Shown here piece by piece: positions 41,643-53,249 of a stretch of 64,000 nt of DNA; the first letter of the stretch is position 1; every line of letters begins with the position of its first letter. Source of the DNA: Comamonadaceae bacterium (GTDB lineage Bacteria > Pseudomonadota > Gammaproteobacteria > Burkholderiales > Burkholderiaceae_C). The notes below the pieces were generated by a model that was given only the letters and a program-made list of their open reading frames with translations, was not told where the DNA came from and made no database searches. Where the stretch lies: contig CANKBG010000007.1 of assembly GCA_947479935.1 (NCBI GenBank), forward strand, positions 29,264-93,263, in the 5' to 3' direction. Position numbers and translations under genes: made by a program.

Positions 41643-44642
41643 GTGACTGTGACTCATTCTTCTTCTAAGACCCCAGACGTTCAAGCCCTTGACACCTTGA
41701 CCGGGGGCGCATTTGCCGCTCAAACATCGGGCGAGCGTGCTTCTAAATTGCGCGATTGGTTGCTGACAGATCCTTCGCAGGAAGATTTGCAACATGTGTT
41801 CAAAGAAATTTCTACACGCGACAAAGGCGCTGCCAAAGTGATTCGCGAAAAGCTGGATGAATTAAAGCGAGCCCATGGTCAAGATGTTTTGGCAGCTGAA
41901 TGGGCCGAACGTGCCCATGCCATGCTCACAGCCTCACGTTTGAACATTGCCGACGCCATGGCCTGGCAACGTGATGCTGCCAAGGCGGGTGCACCACTTT
42001 CACGTGAACCTCTGGCCAGTCTAAAAGTTCAGTTGAATGAAAAAATAAAAGCGGTTGAAGACTTGCAGCATCAAGTCATGGTGCAGCGGGAAACAGCTGT
42101 GCTATTGGCGCAACGCATTGAAGTGCTGTCGACCAAAAGTTTGAAAGAAGCCGATGCGGCCAATGAGGTTTTGCAAGCGGATGTGGCCAATTGGCAGCTA
42201 CAAGCGAATGCTCTGACGGAAGATGCGGCCTGGCAAAGTGTTGATTTGAAATTTCCACCGCAACTCGAGGCCTCACGCCATCAGCTAAACAGTGTTTGGG
42301 AGGCTTTTGAGGCTGCATTGCTCCAAGCCAAAGCTGCTCGCGAAGATGCCAATGAAACCTTGCCTTCTGTTCCCGTGTGGGCGGAAGAATTGCGCTTGGC
42401 CAGAGGCGGACACAGTGTGCAGACTGAATCTGCGCATGCCGTTGCTCAAAACCCGCTTGAAGCTCACAAAGAGACGGGAGCATCCCAAGCAGAACCTAGC
42501 GCCGCAGAAGATAAGCCGATAAAGACGGCTAAGCTTAGCAATACCAAAATGGATCCGGCGCAGCGTTTGGCTTTGCGCGAAGCGGCCAATCAAGTTGTGA
42601 CAGGCGCCCTGACGGTGCTGGCCGCAGAACCCAATGAAGCCAACTTGGTGGCACTGCGTCAAACTCTGAAAGATCATGGCCGCAACATGGACACCAACAT
42701 GGACTTGAAAGTTCATGAGGCCTTGGTCGCTGCGGGCGATGCAGCAGGTTGGCAGCGCTATGTGGCCGATCAGCTTCGCTTGGCCTTGGTTTTGAAGGCT
42801 GAGGGTTTGTTTAAAAAGGTGCCCGTGAAGGTGCCAGAGTCAACCGATATCCCCGCCGTGGCGCAAAGCAATGATTCGCAAGCTGAAACGTCAGCCAATG
42901 CGGAAGTGAATGCGGAAGTGAACGCAGAACCGGTACCAGAATCGGTGCCAGAAGTGCTAGCGTTAGCGGAGGCGGAGTCGCCCAAGCTGGCATCAGCGCC
43001 TGCAGTTAAAGAAGCTTTCACGTTGGAGCCCACCGTGGGTGGCCGCAAGATGCAAGATGCATTGCGTCAGTTGCGCGAAGAATGGAAGCAAGCCGATCAA
43101 GGTGGTTTGCCCAACCATGCCTTGTGGAAGCGATTTGATGCTGCCTGCAACAACGCTTACAAAGTGGTTCAAAACTGGCTGGACAAAATCAAGCATGAAG
43201 CCAGTGAGCACCGCGCACAGCGTTTGGCACTCATTGAAGAGGTAAAGACCTGGGGCGAAGCCAATGCGCAAAACGCCGATTGGCGTGCGCACCTTCGGGC
43301 CTTGCATCAGTTTGGCGATCGCTGGCGCTCTGCCGGTCATTTGAGCGAAAAAGCTTTTGCCGAATTGCAACCTCTGTGGAGGCAAGCTTTGCACAATGCT
43401 GCGCAGCCTCTAGAGACAGCGCAGAAAGCCAGCATGGCACGCCGACAAGCGCTGATTGCGGAAGCCGAACAATTGGGCGCTGCACCGCAATTGCGTGTCG
43501 ATGCTGTGAAAGCCTTGCAGCTCAGCTGGCAAACAGAGGCGCAAAGCGTGCCCATGGATCGCCGTATCGAACAAAAAATGTGGGAAGCTTTTCGCCAACC
43601 CATAGACGAAGCATTCAGTCGCAAAACCAATTCGCGTGAGCATCACACAACGGCGCCACTGTCAGCGCATGATCGTTTGGTGCTCGATGCCTCCAACGAA
43701 CTGAAAGCTGCCAATGCCTCTGGTGATGTGCAAAAAATCAAAGCCGCCATGGCGGGTTTGGATGCCGCACTCAAAGGGCAAGCCAAGGCCGTGGCCGCAG
43801 AGACAGTTGCGCCGCCAATACCGGCAGCGCCAGAGGTTGACGCTGAAAAAGTAACTGAGCCTGCCTCTGAATCAGCTGCTGAATCTTCGGCCCAAGCTGC
43901 CAATGAAGGCGCTGAGCCAAATGCAGAATCGGTACCTGCACTAGAGGGCGAAGAAAGCCCGCCAGCGCCTGTGAAAGTGGCAGAGCCGGCCAAACCCGCT
44001 CGCCCATTGGTGGCCATGCGTGGCGATGACCGTCCAGGTCAAAAGAAATCTGTGCCTGCGCCTGCAGGTCGTGGTGGTCCTGGTGATCGCCGCGATGGCA
44101 AGGGTGGCTTCGGCGACAAAGGTGGCAAGTTTGGTGATCGCGGTGGCGATCGAGGGTTTAGAGAAGAACGCCCAGACCGAGGCCCCCGTCTAAGCGAAAC
44201 TGCTTTCAGAGCGCAGCGAGATGCCATGGAGCACGCTGAAATGGCGCTGCGTAAATTGGCAGCAGAGGCGCATGGTGAATCTTTAACGCACTTGCTGACG
44301 GCCTGGGAAAAGCGTCAAGCTGACTTGGTGCCTACCGCACAAGATTTAGGTCGCAATGTAAATTCAGCTGCCCGCGCAGCTTGGTCGCAAGCTGTGAGTC
44401 AAGCGCCCACAGCAGCGGCTGGCGAAGCCATTCTGCGTCTTGAAATGGCGGCAGAAATACCAACGCCAGCAGAAAACTTGAACGAGCGCCGTGCGTTGCA
44501 GCTTCAATTGCTCACGCGTAAGAATCAACCGGGCCCTGAGCAAACTTGGGCATTGGATGTGACGGCAGTTTTGTCTTCGGCGCACGACGCCAAGGTGGCG
44601 CGCCGTTTGCAAAATGCCTTGAAGAATTTGTTGCGCAGTTAA
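41643..44642 (+). CDS. DUF349 domain-containing protein with Gly/Arg-rich linker
   Basis: 999 aa; DUF349-like repeats (LREEWKQADQGGLPNHALWKRFDAACNNAY) and GRGGPGDRRDGKGGFGDKGGKFGDRGGDRGF linker; GTG start. Confidence 0.8.
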   Translation: MTVTHSSSKTPDVQALDTLTGGAFAAQTSGERASKLRDWLLTDPSQEDLQHVFKEISTRDKGAAKVIREKLDELKRAHGQDVLAAEWAERAHAMLTASRLNIADAMAWQRDAAKAGAPLSREPLASLKVQLNEKIKAVEDLQHQVMVQRETAVLLAQRIEVLSTKSLKEADAANEVLQADVANWQLQANALTEDAAWQSVDLKFPPQLEASRHQLNSVWEAFEAALLQAKAAREDANETLPSVPVWAEELRLARGGHSVQTESAHAVAQNPLEAHKETGASQAEPSAAEDKPIKTAKLSNTKMDPAQRLALREAANQVVTGALTVLAAEPNEANLVALRQTLKDHGRNMDTNMDLKVHEALVAAGDAAGWQRYVADQLRLALVLKAEGLFKKVPVKVPESTDIPAVAQSNDSQAETSANAEVNAEVNAEPVPESVPEVLALAEAESPKLASAPAVKEAFTLEPTVGGRKMQDALRQLREEWKQADQGGLPNHALWKRFDAACNNAYKVVQNWLDKIKHEASEHRAQRLALIEEVKTWGEANAQNADWRAHLRALHQFGDRWRSAGHLSEKAFAELQPLWRQALHNAAQPLETAQKASMARRQALIAEAEQLGAAPQLRVDAVKALQLSWQTEAQSVPMDRRIEQKMWEAFRQPIDEAFSRKTNSREHHTTAPLSAHDRLVLDASNELKAANASGDVQKIKAAMAGLDAALKGQAKAVAAETVAPPIPAAPEVDAEKVTEPASESAAESSAQAANEGAEPNAESVPALEGEESPPAPVKVAEPAKPARPLVAMRGDDRPGQKKSVPAPAGRGGPGDRRDGKGGFGDKGGKFGDRGGDRGFREERPDRGPRLSETAFRAQRDAMEHAEMALRKLAAEAHGESLTHLLTAWEKRQADLVPTAQDLGRNVNSAARAAWSQAVSQAPTAAAGEAILRLEMAAEIPTPAENLNERRALQLQLLTRKNQPGPEQTWALDVTAVLSSAHDAKVARRLQNALKNLLRS

Positions 44643-44674
44643 ATGAGGCTGAAGCCTGCCCAGTGGGTGGGCGT

Positions 44675-45460
44675 TTACCTTAATAAGTTGACGCGATCAA
44701 CTTTGCCAGAGGCATGCCGGCGCAATACCTCAGCGCGAGGCCTTACACCTACTGCGTCCCAATCACTTAAAACAATGCGTTTCAAATTTTGGGGTGCCCC
44801 TAGAACATGGTTGGCCGGTTTGTGAGTATGACCATGAACCAAACAACTGCTTTGAGTTTGCATGAGCAGTTGAAGTGCCCAAGCATCATCGACATCGGCA
44901 TACTCAGAAGTGGATTCTTTTTTGCGCAATTCGCTTTCAGTGCGCAATTGGCGTGCAATAACTTCACGCTCTGCCAAGGGCTTGGATAAAAAATTCTGCT
45001 GCCATGGTGCTGTGCGCACCATTTGTCTAAATGCTTGGTAGTTCACGTCATCCAAACAACCTTCATCGCCATGAGAAATCAGCCAGGATTCAGACGCAAA
45101 GCTGAGCACAGTGGGGTCTTGCAAGTCATGCACATGGCAGTCACGCAAAAACTGAGGGCCGACTAAAAAGTCTCGATTGCCCCGCATGAAACCAACATGC
45201 TTGTGCCGTGCTGTACTTTTCAAAATATTTTGGCATTGCTGCAAAAATACATGCTGTTGAACAGCATCATCGCCCACCCAAACTTCAAACAAATCGCCCA
45301 AAATAAAGACCGCATCAGCGGTCGTATTTTGCATATATCGTTGCCACACTTCAAATGTGGCGTGTTCATTTTCCTGTAAGTGCAGGTCTGAAATGAAATC
45401 AACCGTTCGCCAATGTTCAGGCGCTTTGATGACCTGAATTGGCAACACGGATGAGGTCAT
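44675..45460 (-). CDS. lpxH: UDP-2,3-diacylglucosamine diphosphatase
   Basis: VDFISDLHLQENEHATFEVWQRYM; GDLFEVWVGDD; MRGNRDFLVG; VHGHTHKPA. Confidence 0.95.
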   Translation of the reverse strand: MTSSVLPIQVIKAPEHWRTVDFISDLHLQENEHATFEVWQRYMQNTTADAVFILGDLFEVWVGDDAVQQHVFLQQCQNILKSTARHKHVGFMRGNRDFLVGPQFLRDCHVHDLQDPTVLSFASESWLISHGDEGCLDDVNYQAFRQMVRTAPWQQNFLSKPLAEREVIARQLRTESELRKKESTSEYADVDDAWALQLLMQTQSSCLVHGHTHKPANHVLGAPQNLKRIVLSDWDAVGVRPRAEVLRRHASGKVDRVNLLR

Positions 45461-45482
45461 ATCAATCTGATGAGCGCAACCC

Positions 45483-45989
45483 TTAAATTGCGACCGCCTT
45501 CTCAATCAAAATGGCCTCTACTGGGACATCGTCGTGAAAACCATTGCGGCCAGTTTTGACCTCTTCAATGCTGTCCACAAGTTCAGTGCCCGACACTACA
45601 TGACCAAACACGGCATAACCCCAGCCTTGCAGTGAGGGTGCGGTGTGGTTTAAAAATTCGTTATCGGCTGTATTGATAAAAAACTGCGCAGTGGCCGAGT
45701 GGGGTGATTGGGTGCGCGCCATGGCCAATGTGTACTTGTTATTTTTCAAGCCGTTGTTGCCTTCATTTTGAATGGCTGCATCGGCATCTTTTTGTTCCAT
45801 GCTGGGTTCAAAACCACCACCTTGAATCATGAAGCCGGGAATCACACGGTGAAAAATGGTGTTGTCGTAATGACCTTTGTTCACGTAGTGCAAAAAGTTT
45901 TCAGTGCTCAAGGGTGCTTTTTCAGCATCGAGTTCAATGAGGATGACGCCCTTGCCGGCGATGTGTAGTTCTACTTGAGGGTTGCTCAT
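45483..45989 (-). CDS. Peptidylprolyl isomerase (cyclophilin)
   Basis: [26 protein letters not shown]. Confidence 0.96.
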   Translation of the reverse strand: MSNPQVELHIAGKGVILIELDAEKAPLSTENFLHYVNKGHYDNTIFHRVIPGFMIQGGGFEPSMEQKDADAAIQNEGNNGLKNNKYTLAMARTQSPHSATAQFFINTADNEFLNHTAPSLQGWGYAVFGHVVSGTELVDSIEEVKTGRNGFHDDVPVEAILIEKAVAI

Positions 45990-45991
45990 GT

Positions 45992-46684
45992 TTATGGGGC
46001 CAAAGTGATTGAATTGATAACAACGGGGGTCTTGGGAACATCTGTCCTAAAGGGACCCCCCATGCCTGTGGGGGTGGATCTTATCTTATTGACAATATCC
46101 ATGCCGGATGTGACTTTGCCAAAAACCGTATAACCAAATAATTGCAAGGCATTTAGCAAGTTTTCACGGGGCACATTTTCATAAACTTGGCCCCGGTATT
46201 CAAACCGTTTCACGGGGTCGCCTTCAGGTATGGCTGTAGGGTCTAGAAACGCATTGTCCACAGTGTTGATGAAAAACTGGGCCGTGGCAGACTGAGGGTC
46301 GTTGGTTCTGGCCATGGCCAAATAACCCGTCTGGTTCTTCAGACCCGCGGTCATGGCTTGCCGACCTTCGTGCTGAACAGGCGCTCTGGTGGCGCGCTCT
46401 TTGTACTGCGTATCGAAACCGCCACCTTGAATCATGAAATTGGCAATGACGCGGTGAAAAATGGTGCCGTCGTAATGCTTGTCTTTGACATACTGAAGAA
46501 AATTGGCCACGGTTTTGGGCGCTTTGTCGGGGTACAACTCAACCGTGATGTCGCCCATGTTGGTGGCAATTTTGACCTTGGGGGCCTCTTGGGCTTGGCT
46601 GAGACTTGGCAATGCAAGGCAGGACCAAAGCGCAATCGTACTGATGAGTTTCAAAGAATTGTGGCGAAGGGCGGTGTGCGTCAT
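45992..46684 (-). CDS. Peptidylprolyl isomerase (cyclophilin, signal peptide)
   Basis: [32 protein letters not shown]-terminal signal. Confidence 0.95.
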   Translation of the reverse strand: MTHTALRHNSLKLISTIALWSCLALPSLSQAQEAPKVKIATNMGDITVELYPDKAPKTVANFLQYVKDKHYDGTIFHRVIANFMIQGGGFDTQYKERATRAPVQHEGRQAMTAGLKNQTGYLAMARTNDPQSATAQFFINTVDNAFLDPTAIPEGDPVKRFEYRGQVYENVPRENLLNALQLFGYTVFGKVTSGMDIVNKIRSTPTGMGGPFRTDVPKTPVVINSITLAP

Positions 46685-46688
46685 GTCT

Positions 46689-47225
46689 TCAGCGCAATGT
46701 GCGCGTATTGGTCGAGGTGGTGGTAGCTGCTGCGGGAGATGGCAAGGGCAGAAGAGATTTGTCTTGGTTCAAATTTTTGGCTTGGTTGTAGGCTTGCTGT
46801 GCCATGGCTGTGTACAAATCACCTAAGTTTTGCAAAGCAAGCTTGTAATTGGGGCGCGCTTGAATAGCGGCGGTGAGGGCGGAAGCCGCTGCGTCAAATT
46901 GGCCCTGCGCTGCCAACAAAACACCCAAATTATTGTAGGGCTCAGGCAACTCGGGAAATTCCTGAATGAGGGCCTGCAGATTTGTGATGGCTTCTGCAAT
47001 TTGTCCTTGGCCAGCCCATATTTGGCTGCGCATGAGGCGCCACTGGGGTGAATCAGCCGATGCGGGGTTTTGCTTTGTAGCCAGTTGAATTCGCTGTTGA
47101 GCCTGCGCCCATTGTTTGTTTTGAATGAGTTCTTCTACCTCTGCAGTGGCATCGGCCCTGGCCATTGCGCAGGCAAAGCACAGCAACACAGGGAAAATAC
47201 GGCTAATAGCCCAATGAAGGTGCAT
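46689..47225 (-). CDS. Tetratricopeptide repeat protein
   Basis: [45 protein letters not shown]. Confidence 0.85.
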   Translation of the reverse strand: MHLHWAISRIFPVLLCFACAMARADATAEVEELIQNKQWAQAQQRIQLATKQNPASADSPQWRLMRSQIWAGQGQIAEAITNLQALIQEFPELPEPYNNLGVLLAAQGQFDAAASALTAAIQARPNYKLALQNLGDLYTAMAQQAYNQAKNLNQDKSLLPLPSPAAATTTSTNTRTLR

Positions 47226-47359
47226 TTTGAAAGGTTTTAAGGAAAGAAAAGGCGTCATGGGGGCTTGCAAAAGTGGCTTGTTCAGTGACTTGTTTGGGCC
47301 TTATACTGAGCCAAATTGTAACGGAGGCCTTGCGTTCAGGCAGTCCTTGCAATACCAAT

Positions 47360-47378
47360 GGGGCCGAGGCCCCTTTTT
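47360..47378 (+). terminator. Intrinsic-terminator-like hairpin upstream of cysS
   Basis: GGGGCCGAGGCCCC followed by TTTTT, 26 nt before the cysS ATG. Confidence 0.5.
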
Positions 47379-47403
47379 GCACCCGAACAAAAATTAGTTA
47401 TTC

Positions 47404-48780
47404 ATGAGTTTGCGCATTTACAACACGCTCTCACGCGCTGTTGCCGATTTTTCTCCTTTGGAGCCGGGTCACGTCCGCATGTATGTTTGCGGCATGACGG
47501 TTTACGACCTGTGCCACATAGGGCATGCCCGTTCTAATGTGGCCTTTGATTTGGTGCAGCGCTGGCTCAAAGCCAGTGGCTACAAGGTCACCCACATCCG
47601 AAACATCACGGACATTGACGACAAAATCATCAAACGGGCGGTGGAGAATGGGGAAACCATTCGCGTGATGACGGACCGCATGATTGAAGCCATGCATACC
47701 GATTTTGATTTGCTGGGCATAGCACGCCCCGATTCTGAACCGCGTGCCACTGAGTTTGTGCCGCAAATGCTAGACATGATCGGTCGCTTGGAGCAAAAGG
47801 GCTTGGCCTATCGCACGCCACAAGGCGACGTCAATTACGCAGTGCGTAAGTTTCCGGGCTACGGCAAGTTGTCGGGCAAATCCTTGGACGAATTGCATGC
47901 AGGGGAGCGCGTGGCTGTGCTGGACGGCAAGGAAGACCCGCTCGATTTTGTGTTGTGGAAGGGCGCTAAGGCATCCGAACCCGCCGATGTGAAATGGGAC
48001 AGCGCATTTGGCCCCGGCCGCCCCGGCTGGCACATTGAATGCTCGGCCATGGCTTGCCAGATGTTGGGCAACAGCTTTGACATTCATGGCGGCGGTGCTG
48101 ACTTGCAGTTTCCTCATCACGAAAACGAAATTGCCCAAAGCGAAGGCGCTACAGGCCAAACCTTTGCGCGGTTTTGGATGCACAACGGCTTCATCAATGT
48201 GGACAACGAAAAAATGTCCAAAAGCTTGGGCAACTTTTTCACCATTCGCGAAGTGCTCAAGGCTTTTGACGCCGAAACCGTTCGCTTTTTCTTGGTTCGT
48301 AGCCACTATCGCACGCCCTTGAATTATTCGGACGTGCACTTGAATGATGCACGTGGTGGCCTCAAGCGACTCTACACTGCTTTGCAGGCGGCCACGCCAG
48401 CGAAGCTTGAAATCGATTGGACAAACCCTTACGCAGCACGCTTTAAAACTGCCATGGACGAAGACTTTGGAACGCCCGAGGCGGTGGCCGTTTTGTTCGA
48501 TTTGGCGGGCGAAGTGAATCGCAGTAAATCGGAGGCGCAAGCTGGTTTGCTCAAAGCCTTGGGCGGCATATTAGGGCTTTTACAAGCAGATCCACAAACC
48601 TATTTGCAAGCGGGTGCGGGTTTAGATGAGGCGGCCATTCAAGCGCACATTCATGCGCGGGCTGAAGCCAAAGCGGCCAAGAATTTTGCCGAGGCCGATC
48701 GCATTCGCAAACTTTTGTTAGAACAAGGTATTGAGCTCAAAGATTCAGCCGCCGGCACCACATGGGAAGCATCCCAATGA
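47404..48780 (+). CDS. cysS: Cysteine--tRNA ligase
   Basis: [46 protein letters not shown]. Confidence 0.98.
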   Translation: MSLRIYNTLSRAVADFSPLEPGHVRMYVCGMTVYDLCHIGHARSNVAFDLVQRWLKASGYKVTHIRNITDIDDKIIKRAVENGETIRVMTDRMIEAMHTDFDLLGIARPDSEPRATEFVPQMLDMIGRLEQKGLAYRTPQGDVNYAVRKFPGYGKLSGKSLDELHAGERVAVLDGKEDPLDFVLWKGAKASEPADVKWDSAFGPGRPGWHIECSAMACQMLGNSFDIHGGGADLQFPHHENEIAQSEGATGQTFARFWMHNGFINVDNEKMSKSLGNFFTIREVLKAFDAETVRFFLVRSHYRTPLNYSDVHLNDARGGLKRLYTALQAATPAKLEIDWTNPYAARFKTAMDEDFGTPEAVAVLFDLAGEVNRSKSEAQAGLLKALGGILGLLQADPQTYLQAGAGLDEAAIQAHIHARAEAKAAKNFAEADRIRKLLLEQGIELKDSAAGTTWEASQ

Positions 48781-49415
48781 TCGCAAAAGACGCCGTCATG
48801 ACACCTGAATATTGGGCAACAGCCTGTGCCCATTTGTCTAAAAAAGACAGGGTGATGAAGCGCCTCATTCCTCAATTTGGAGATGCGTGTTTGGTGTCAA
48901 GGGGTGATGCTTTCGTCACCTTGTCCCGAAGCATTGTGGGCCAACAAATTTCGGTCAAGGCCGCACAGTCTGTTTGGAATAAATTTTCTGCTTTGAGTAA
49001 AAAAATGACGCCAGCGGGTGTCTTGAAGCTCAAAGTAGACGACATGCGGGCTGCTGGATTGTCGGCACGCAAGGTGGAATATTTGGTTGACTTGGCCTTG
49101 CACTTTCATGGCAAAACCGTGCACGTGAAGGACTGGCAAACCATGGATGACGAAGCCATCATCGATGAGTTGGTGGCCATTCGAGGCATCGGTCGCTGGA
49201 CGGCTGAAATGTTTCTCATCTTCCATTTGATGCGACCCAACGTGCTGCCCCTCGATGATGTGGGCTTAATTAACGGCATCAGCAAGAACTATTTTTCAGG
49301 TGAGCCGGTGAGCCGAAGCGATGCCCGCGAGGTGGCTCAAGCCTGGCAACCCTACAGTACCGTCGCAACTTGGTATATTTGGCGGTCGCTCGACCCTTTA
49401 CCGGTTGAGTATTGA
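48777..49415 (+). CDS. DNA-3-methyladenine glycosylase II family
   Basis: [49 protein letters not shown] (HhH-GPD). Confidence 0.92.
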   Translation: MIAKDAVMTPEYWATACAHLSKKDRVMKRLIPQFGDACLVSRGDAFVTLSRSIVGQQISVKAAQSVWNKFSALSKKMTPAGVLKLKVDDMRAAGLSARKVEYLVDLALHFHGKTVHVKDWQTMDDEAIIDELVAIRGIGRWTAEMFLIFHLMRPNVLPLDDVGLINGISKNYFSGEPVSRSDAREVAQAWQPYSTVATWYIWRSLDPLPVEY

Positions 49416-49436
49416 GATCCATAAAGGAGGCCCATT

Positions 49437-50411
49437 TTGGCCAAGCGCACATTCCTAGACTTTGAGCAGCCCGTGGCGGAACTCGAAGGCAAAATTGAAG
49501 AACTTCGCTACGTGCAAAGCGAATCAGCCGTTGATATTTCGGAAGAAATTGACCAACTCAGTAAAAAGAGCCAACAGCTGACCAAGGACATTTACTCTGA
49601 TTTGACGGCTTGGCAAATTACCAAAATTGCCCGTCATCCCGAGCGTCCTTACACCTTGGATTACATCCGTGAAATTTTCACTGACTTTGTGGAAATGCAC
49701 GGTGATCGCCACTTTGCCGACGATTTGTCGATTGTGGGCGGTCTGGCCCGTTTTAACGGTTCGCCGTGCATGGTCTTGGGTCATCAAAAAGGCCGCGACA
49801 CCAAAGAGCGTACGCAGCGCAACTTTGGCATGAGTAAGCCTGAGGGCTATCGAAAAGCTTTGCGTCTTATGAAAACCGCCGAGAAATTCAAACTCCCGGT
49901 ATTCACTTTTGTGGACACCCCTGGCGCCTATCCTGGCATTGATGCCGAAGAGCGCAGCCAATCGGAAGCCATTGGCCGTAATATTTTCGAAATGGCCCAA
50001 CTTGAAGTGCCTATCATCACCACCATCATTGGCGAAGGTGGCTCGGGTGGTGCTTTGGCCATTTCGGTGGCCGACTCTGTGCTGATGCTGCAGTACGCCG
50101 TTTACTCGGTCATTAGCCCTGAAGGATGCGCTTCCATTTTGTGGAAAACATCCGACAAAGCCGAAGAGGCTGCAGAAGCCCTGGGTATCACGGCCCATCG
50201 CTTAAAGGCACTCAACTTGGTCGACAAAATTGTGAACGAACCTGTGGGTGGTGCGCACCGCGACCCTGCCCAAATGGCTGCATTTTTAAAGCGCGCGTTG
50301 GGGGATGCTTGGCGTCAAGTGACGGACCTGAAACCCAAAGAATTGCTTGAGCGTCGCTACGAGCGTTTGCAAAGCTATGGCCGTTTCACCGACACCAAAG
50401 CCAGCAAGTAA
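49437..50411 (+). CDS. accA: Acetyl-CoA carboxylase carboxyltransferase subunit alpha
   Basis: [22 protein letters not shown]...; TTG start with AGGAGG upstream. Confidence 0.98.
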   Translation: MAKRTFLDFEQPVAELEGKIEELRYVQSESAVDISEEIDQLSKKSQQLTKDIYSDLTAWQITKIARHPERPYTLDYIREIFTDFVEMHGDRHFADDLSIVGGLARFNGSPCMVLGHQKGRDTKERTQRNFGMSKPEGYRKALRLMKTAEKFKLPVFTFVDTPGAYPGIDAEERSQSEAIGRNIFEMAQLEVPIITTIIGEGGSGGALAISVADSVLMLQYAVYSVISPEGCASILWKTSDKAEEAAEALGITAHRLKALNLVDKIVNEPVGGAHRDPAQMAAFLKRALGDAWRQVTDLKPKELLERRYERLQSYGRFTDTKASK

Positions 50412-51381
50412 TTCTGAAGTGGCAGGTTCAGAAATTAATCTGCTGCCTACCAACTTTCAGCCTCAACTGCCTTTGGCCGTTGCACTGAGTGGCGGGGCCG
50501 ATTCCACGGCGCTTCTTTTGGCTTGTGTGCGCAAATGGCCGAGTCAAGTTCGGGCCATACACATTCATCACGGATTGCAAGCTGCAGCCGATTTATTTGC
50601 CGAGCATTGCCAAACACTTTGTCATACATTGAGCGTGCCATTGGTACTGTGCAAGGTGAATGCGCACCATGCACCAGGCCAAAGCCCTGAAGATGCTGCA
50701 AGGCGTGCAAGATATTCGGCATTGACTTCTGCAGTGCATCAAGATCTGGCATTGAGGGGCGTGCGCAGTGTTGTCTTGGCGCAGCATGCCGATGATCAGG
50801 TAGAAACTTTGTTGCTGGCGCTGTCTCGTGGGGCGGGGTTGCCTGGTTTGGCAAGCATGCCGGCGCAATGGGAGCGAGATGGATTGAAATGGTACCGGCC
50901 GTGGTTGGATGTGCCAGGTGCTGTGTTGCGTGACTATTTAAATTCTGAAAAGATAAGTTGGGTAGAAGACCCCACCAACCAAGATCAGCAATTGACACGC
51001 AATCGAATTCGGGCTCAATTGTTGCCAGCTTTAGAGCGTTCGTTTCCGCAGTTTCGGGACACCTTTGCACGCAGTGCATCGCATGCGGCACAAGCACAAG
51101 AAATTTTGAATGAGGTGGCCGCTGCTGATTTGTTGGCAGTGATGTTGACAGGGCAACCTTCGATTGCACTGCTGCAAAAACTCAGCTCGGCCAGGCAGTC
51201 CTTGGTATTGCGGCATTGGCTTAAAACGGGATTTCAAACCACGCCCAGTGCTGTGCAGTTGAATGAACTCGTCTCTCAAATTGCGGCTTGCACCACCCGC
51301 GGTCATCAATTGCATTTGAAGGTGGGACGGGGTTTTGTGCGTCGTGATGAGCAAGTTTTGATTTGGGCGCCTGAGGGCTAG
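50380..51381 (+). CDS. tilS: tRNA(Ile)-lysidine synthase
   Basis: [17 protein letters not shown]-loop; start uncertain (ORF opens at 50347 and overlaps accA). Confidence 0.92.
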   Translation, partial: AVSPTPKPASNSEVAGSEINLLPTNFQPQLPLAVALSGGADSTALLLACVRKWPSQVRAIHIHHGLQAAADLFAEHCQTLCHTLSVPLVLCKVNAHHAPGQSPEDAARRARYSALTSAVHQDLALRGVRSVVLAQHADDQVETLLLALSRGAGLPGLASMPAQWERDGLKWYRPWLDVPGAVLRDYLNSEKISWVEDPTNQDQQLTRNRIRAQLLPALERSFPQFRDTFARSASHAAQAQEILNEVAAADLLAVMLTGQPSIALLQKLSSARQSLVLRHWLKTGFQTTPSAVQLNELVSQIAACTTRGHQLHLKVGRGFVRRDEQVLIWAPEG

Positions 51382-51465
51382 CCTCCAAAAAACCCCGCTT
51401 TTTTAGGGTTCTCCCGAGTACAATCATCGGGTTTTGCTGGATTTTCCCTTTCATAACTTTAAAAA

Positions 51466-52728
51466 ATGGCACTGATCGTTCATAAATACGGCGGCACTTC
51501 CATGGGCTCGACAGAGCGCATTCGAAATGTAGCCAAACGCGTCGCTAAATGGGCACGGGCTGGCCACCAAATGGTGGTGGTTCCCAGCGCCATGAGCGGT
51601 GAAACCAATCGCCTGTTGGGTTTGGCCAAAGAATTGGCTCCCGCAAAAACAGACACGGCTTACGACCGTGAACTTGACATGTTGGCCGCCACGGGCGAGC
51701 AAGCTTCTTCTGCGTTGTTGGCCATTGCATTGCAATCTGAAGGCATGGAATCGGTCAGCTATGCTGGCTGGCAAGTTCCCATTAAAACCAACAGCGCTTT
51801 TACCAAGGCTCGCATTGAATCGATTGACGATGTGCGTGTGCGCAAAGATTTGGCGGCTGGCCGCGTGGTGATTGTGACGGGCTTCCAAGGCATGGATCCT
51901 GATGGCAACATCACCACGCTGGGTCGGGGTGGATCTGACACCTCTGCGGTGGCTGTGGCTGCGGCCATGAAAGCCGATGAGTGCTTGATCTATACCGACG
52001 TGGATGGCGTGTACACCACCGACCCCCGCGTTGTGCCTGAAGCGCGCCGCCTCACGACGGTGAGTTTTGAGGAGATGCTGGAAATGGCATCTCTCGGCTC
52101 CAAAGTTTTGCAAATTCGCTCTGTTGAATTTGCAGGTAAATACAAAGTCCCCATGCGCGTTTTGTCTAGCTTCACGCCTTGGGACATCGACATTCATGAA
52201 GAAGCCAAATCTGGCACGCTGATCACTTTTGAGGAAGACGAAAAAATGGAACAAGCCGTAGTCTCCGGCATCGCCTTTAACCGCGATGAAGCCAAAATTT
52301 CTGTGGTGGGCGTGCCCGACAAGCCGGGTATCGCTTATCAAATTTTGGGTGCAGTGGCCGATGCCAACATTGAAGTTGACATGATCATTCAGAACATCAG
52401 CAAAGAGGGCAAGACGGATTTCAGCTTCACTGTGCACCGCAATGACTTTGTGCGCACCATGGACCTGTTAAAAGAGAAGGTCGTTCCGGCTTTGGGTGCC
52501 ACCGAGGTGACGGGTGATGCCAAAATTTGCAAGGTGTCCATTGTGGGCATCGGCATGCGAAGCCATGTGGGTATCGCCAGCAAGATGTTCCGCTCGCTGA
52601 GCGAAGAGGGCATCAACATTCAGATGATTTCGACGTCTGAAATTAAAACCTCTGTGGTGATTGATGAGAAATACATGGAATTGGCAGTCCGAGCGCTGCA
52701 CAAGGCTTTTGATTTGGACCAAGCCTGA
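51466..52728 (+). CDS. lysC: Aspartate kinase
   Basis: [19 protein letters not shown]; two C-terminal ACT domains. Confidence 0.98.
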   Translation: MALIVHKYGGTSMGSTERIRNVAKRVAKWARAGHQMVVVPSAMSGETNRLLGLAKELAPAKTDTAYDRELDMLAATGEQASSALLAIALQSEGMESVSYAGWQVPIKTNSAFTKARIESIDDVRVRKDLAAGRVVIVTGFQGMDPDGNITTLGRGGSDTSAVAVAAAMKADECLIYTDVDGVYTTDPRVVPEARRLTTVSFEEMLEMASLGSKVLQIRSVEFAGKYKVPMRVLSSFTPWDIDIHEEAKSGTLITFEEDEKMEQAVVSGIAFNRDEAKISVVGVPDKPGIAYQILGAVADANIEVDMIIQNISKEGKTDFSFTVHRNDFVRTMDLLKEKVVPALGATEVTGDAKICKVSIVGIGMRSHVGIASKMFRSLSEEGINIQMISTSEIKTSVVIDEKYMELAVRALHKAFDLDQA

Positions 52729-52745
52729 TATAATTTTTGTGTGCT

Positions 52746-52838
52746 GGAATCGTGACCGAGTGGCCGAAGGTGCTCCCCTGCTAAGGGAGTATAGGGTGTA
52801 GAGCCTTATCGAGAGTTCGAATCTCTCCGATTCCGCCA
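52746..52838 (+). tRNA. tRNA-Ser(GCU)
   Basis: Class II tRNA; acceptor ggaatcg/cgattcc, anticodon loop ctGCTaa, gagagttcgaatctct T arm, encoded CCA. Confidence 0.97.
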
Positions 52839-52884
52839 GTACAAAGACCTCAAACCTGCTCAGCAGGTTTCGAGGCAGCCTCAG

Positions 52885-52908
52885 GCCCCGCACCACGCGG
52901 GGCTTTTT
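52885..52908 (+). terminator. Rho-independent terminator after tRNA-Ser
   Basis: gccccgc-accac-gcggggc followed by ttttt. Confidence 0.9.
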
Positions 52909-53208
52909 GCTTTGGGCTCCTGACTGCGACCTCATGCAGCGGCCCGGCAAAGACGTCTCAAACCGCGTTTGTCTCAAAACCTCATGACTTTTTCGGACTT
53001 GGTTCCGAGCCGTGAATTTGCGGCTTTCGGCAAGACAGGCTGTGAACCAAGCTGAATGAAATTTGGCCGACAAGTAAGACTTGATATGAACTTAAAAATG
53101 AAAAATTTGAGCACTCATACAAGTCTCCTTGGGCTTGAAGAGTCCACCTTGAAATCTTGATCTTCATGAAAAGAGATCGGCAAATAGGGCTTGGTCACAA
53201 TCAAGTAT

Positions 53209-53249
53209 CTGGGTAAAATGAGTGACATAGAATCACTCATTTAACCCAG
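53209..53249. promoter_or_regulatory. Near-perfect inverted repeat upstream of dcm (candidate operator)
   Basis: ctgggtaaaatgagtga-catagaa-tcactcatttaacccag; 17-nt arms with one mismatch, ends 14 nt before the dcm ATG. Confidence 0.7.

Noticed and set aside
42880-42965. Short tandem repeats in DNA (gcggaagtgaa units)
   Set aside because: Only a few degenerate units encoding a disordered linker; not a CRISPR or satellite array.
47770-48540. 256-aa - strand ORF
   Set aside because: Antisense to cysS.
51451-52437. 328-aa - strand ORF
   Set aside because: Antisense to the clearly conserved lysC.
52468-53073. 201-aa - strand ORF spanning lysC 3' end and tRNA-Ser
   Set aside because: Runs through the tRNA gene and antisense to lysC; not a plausible gene.
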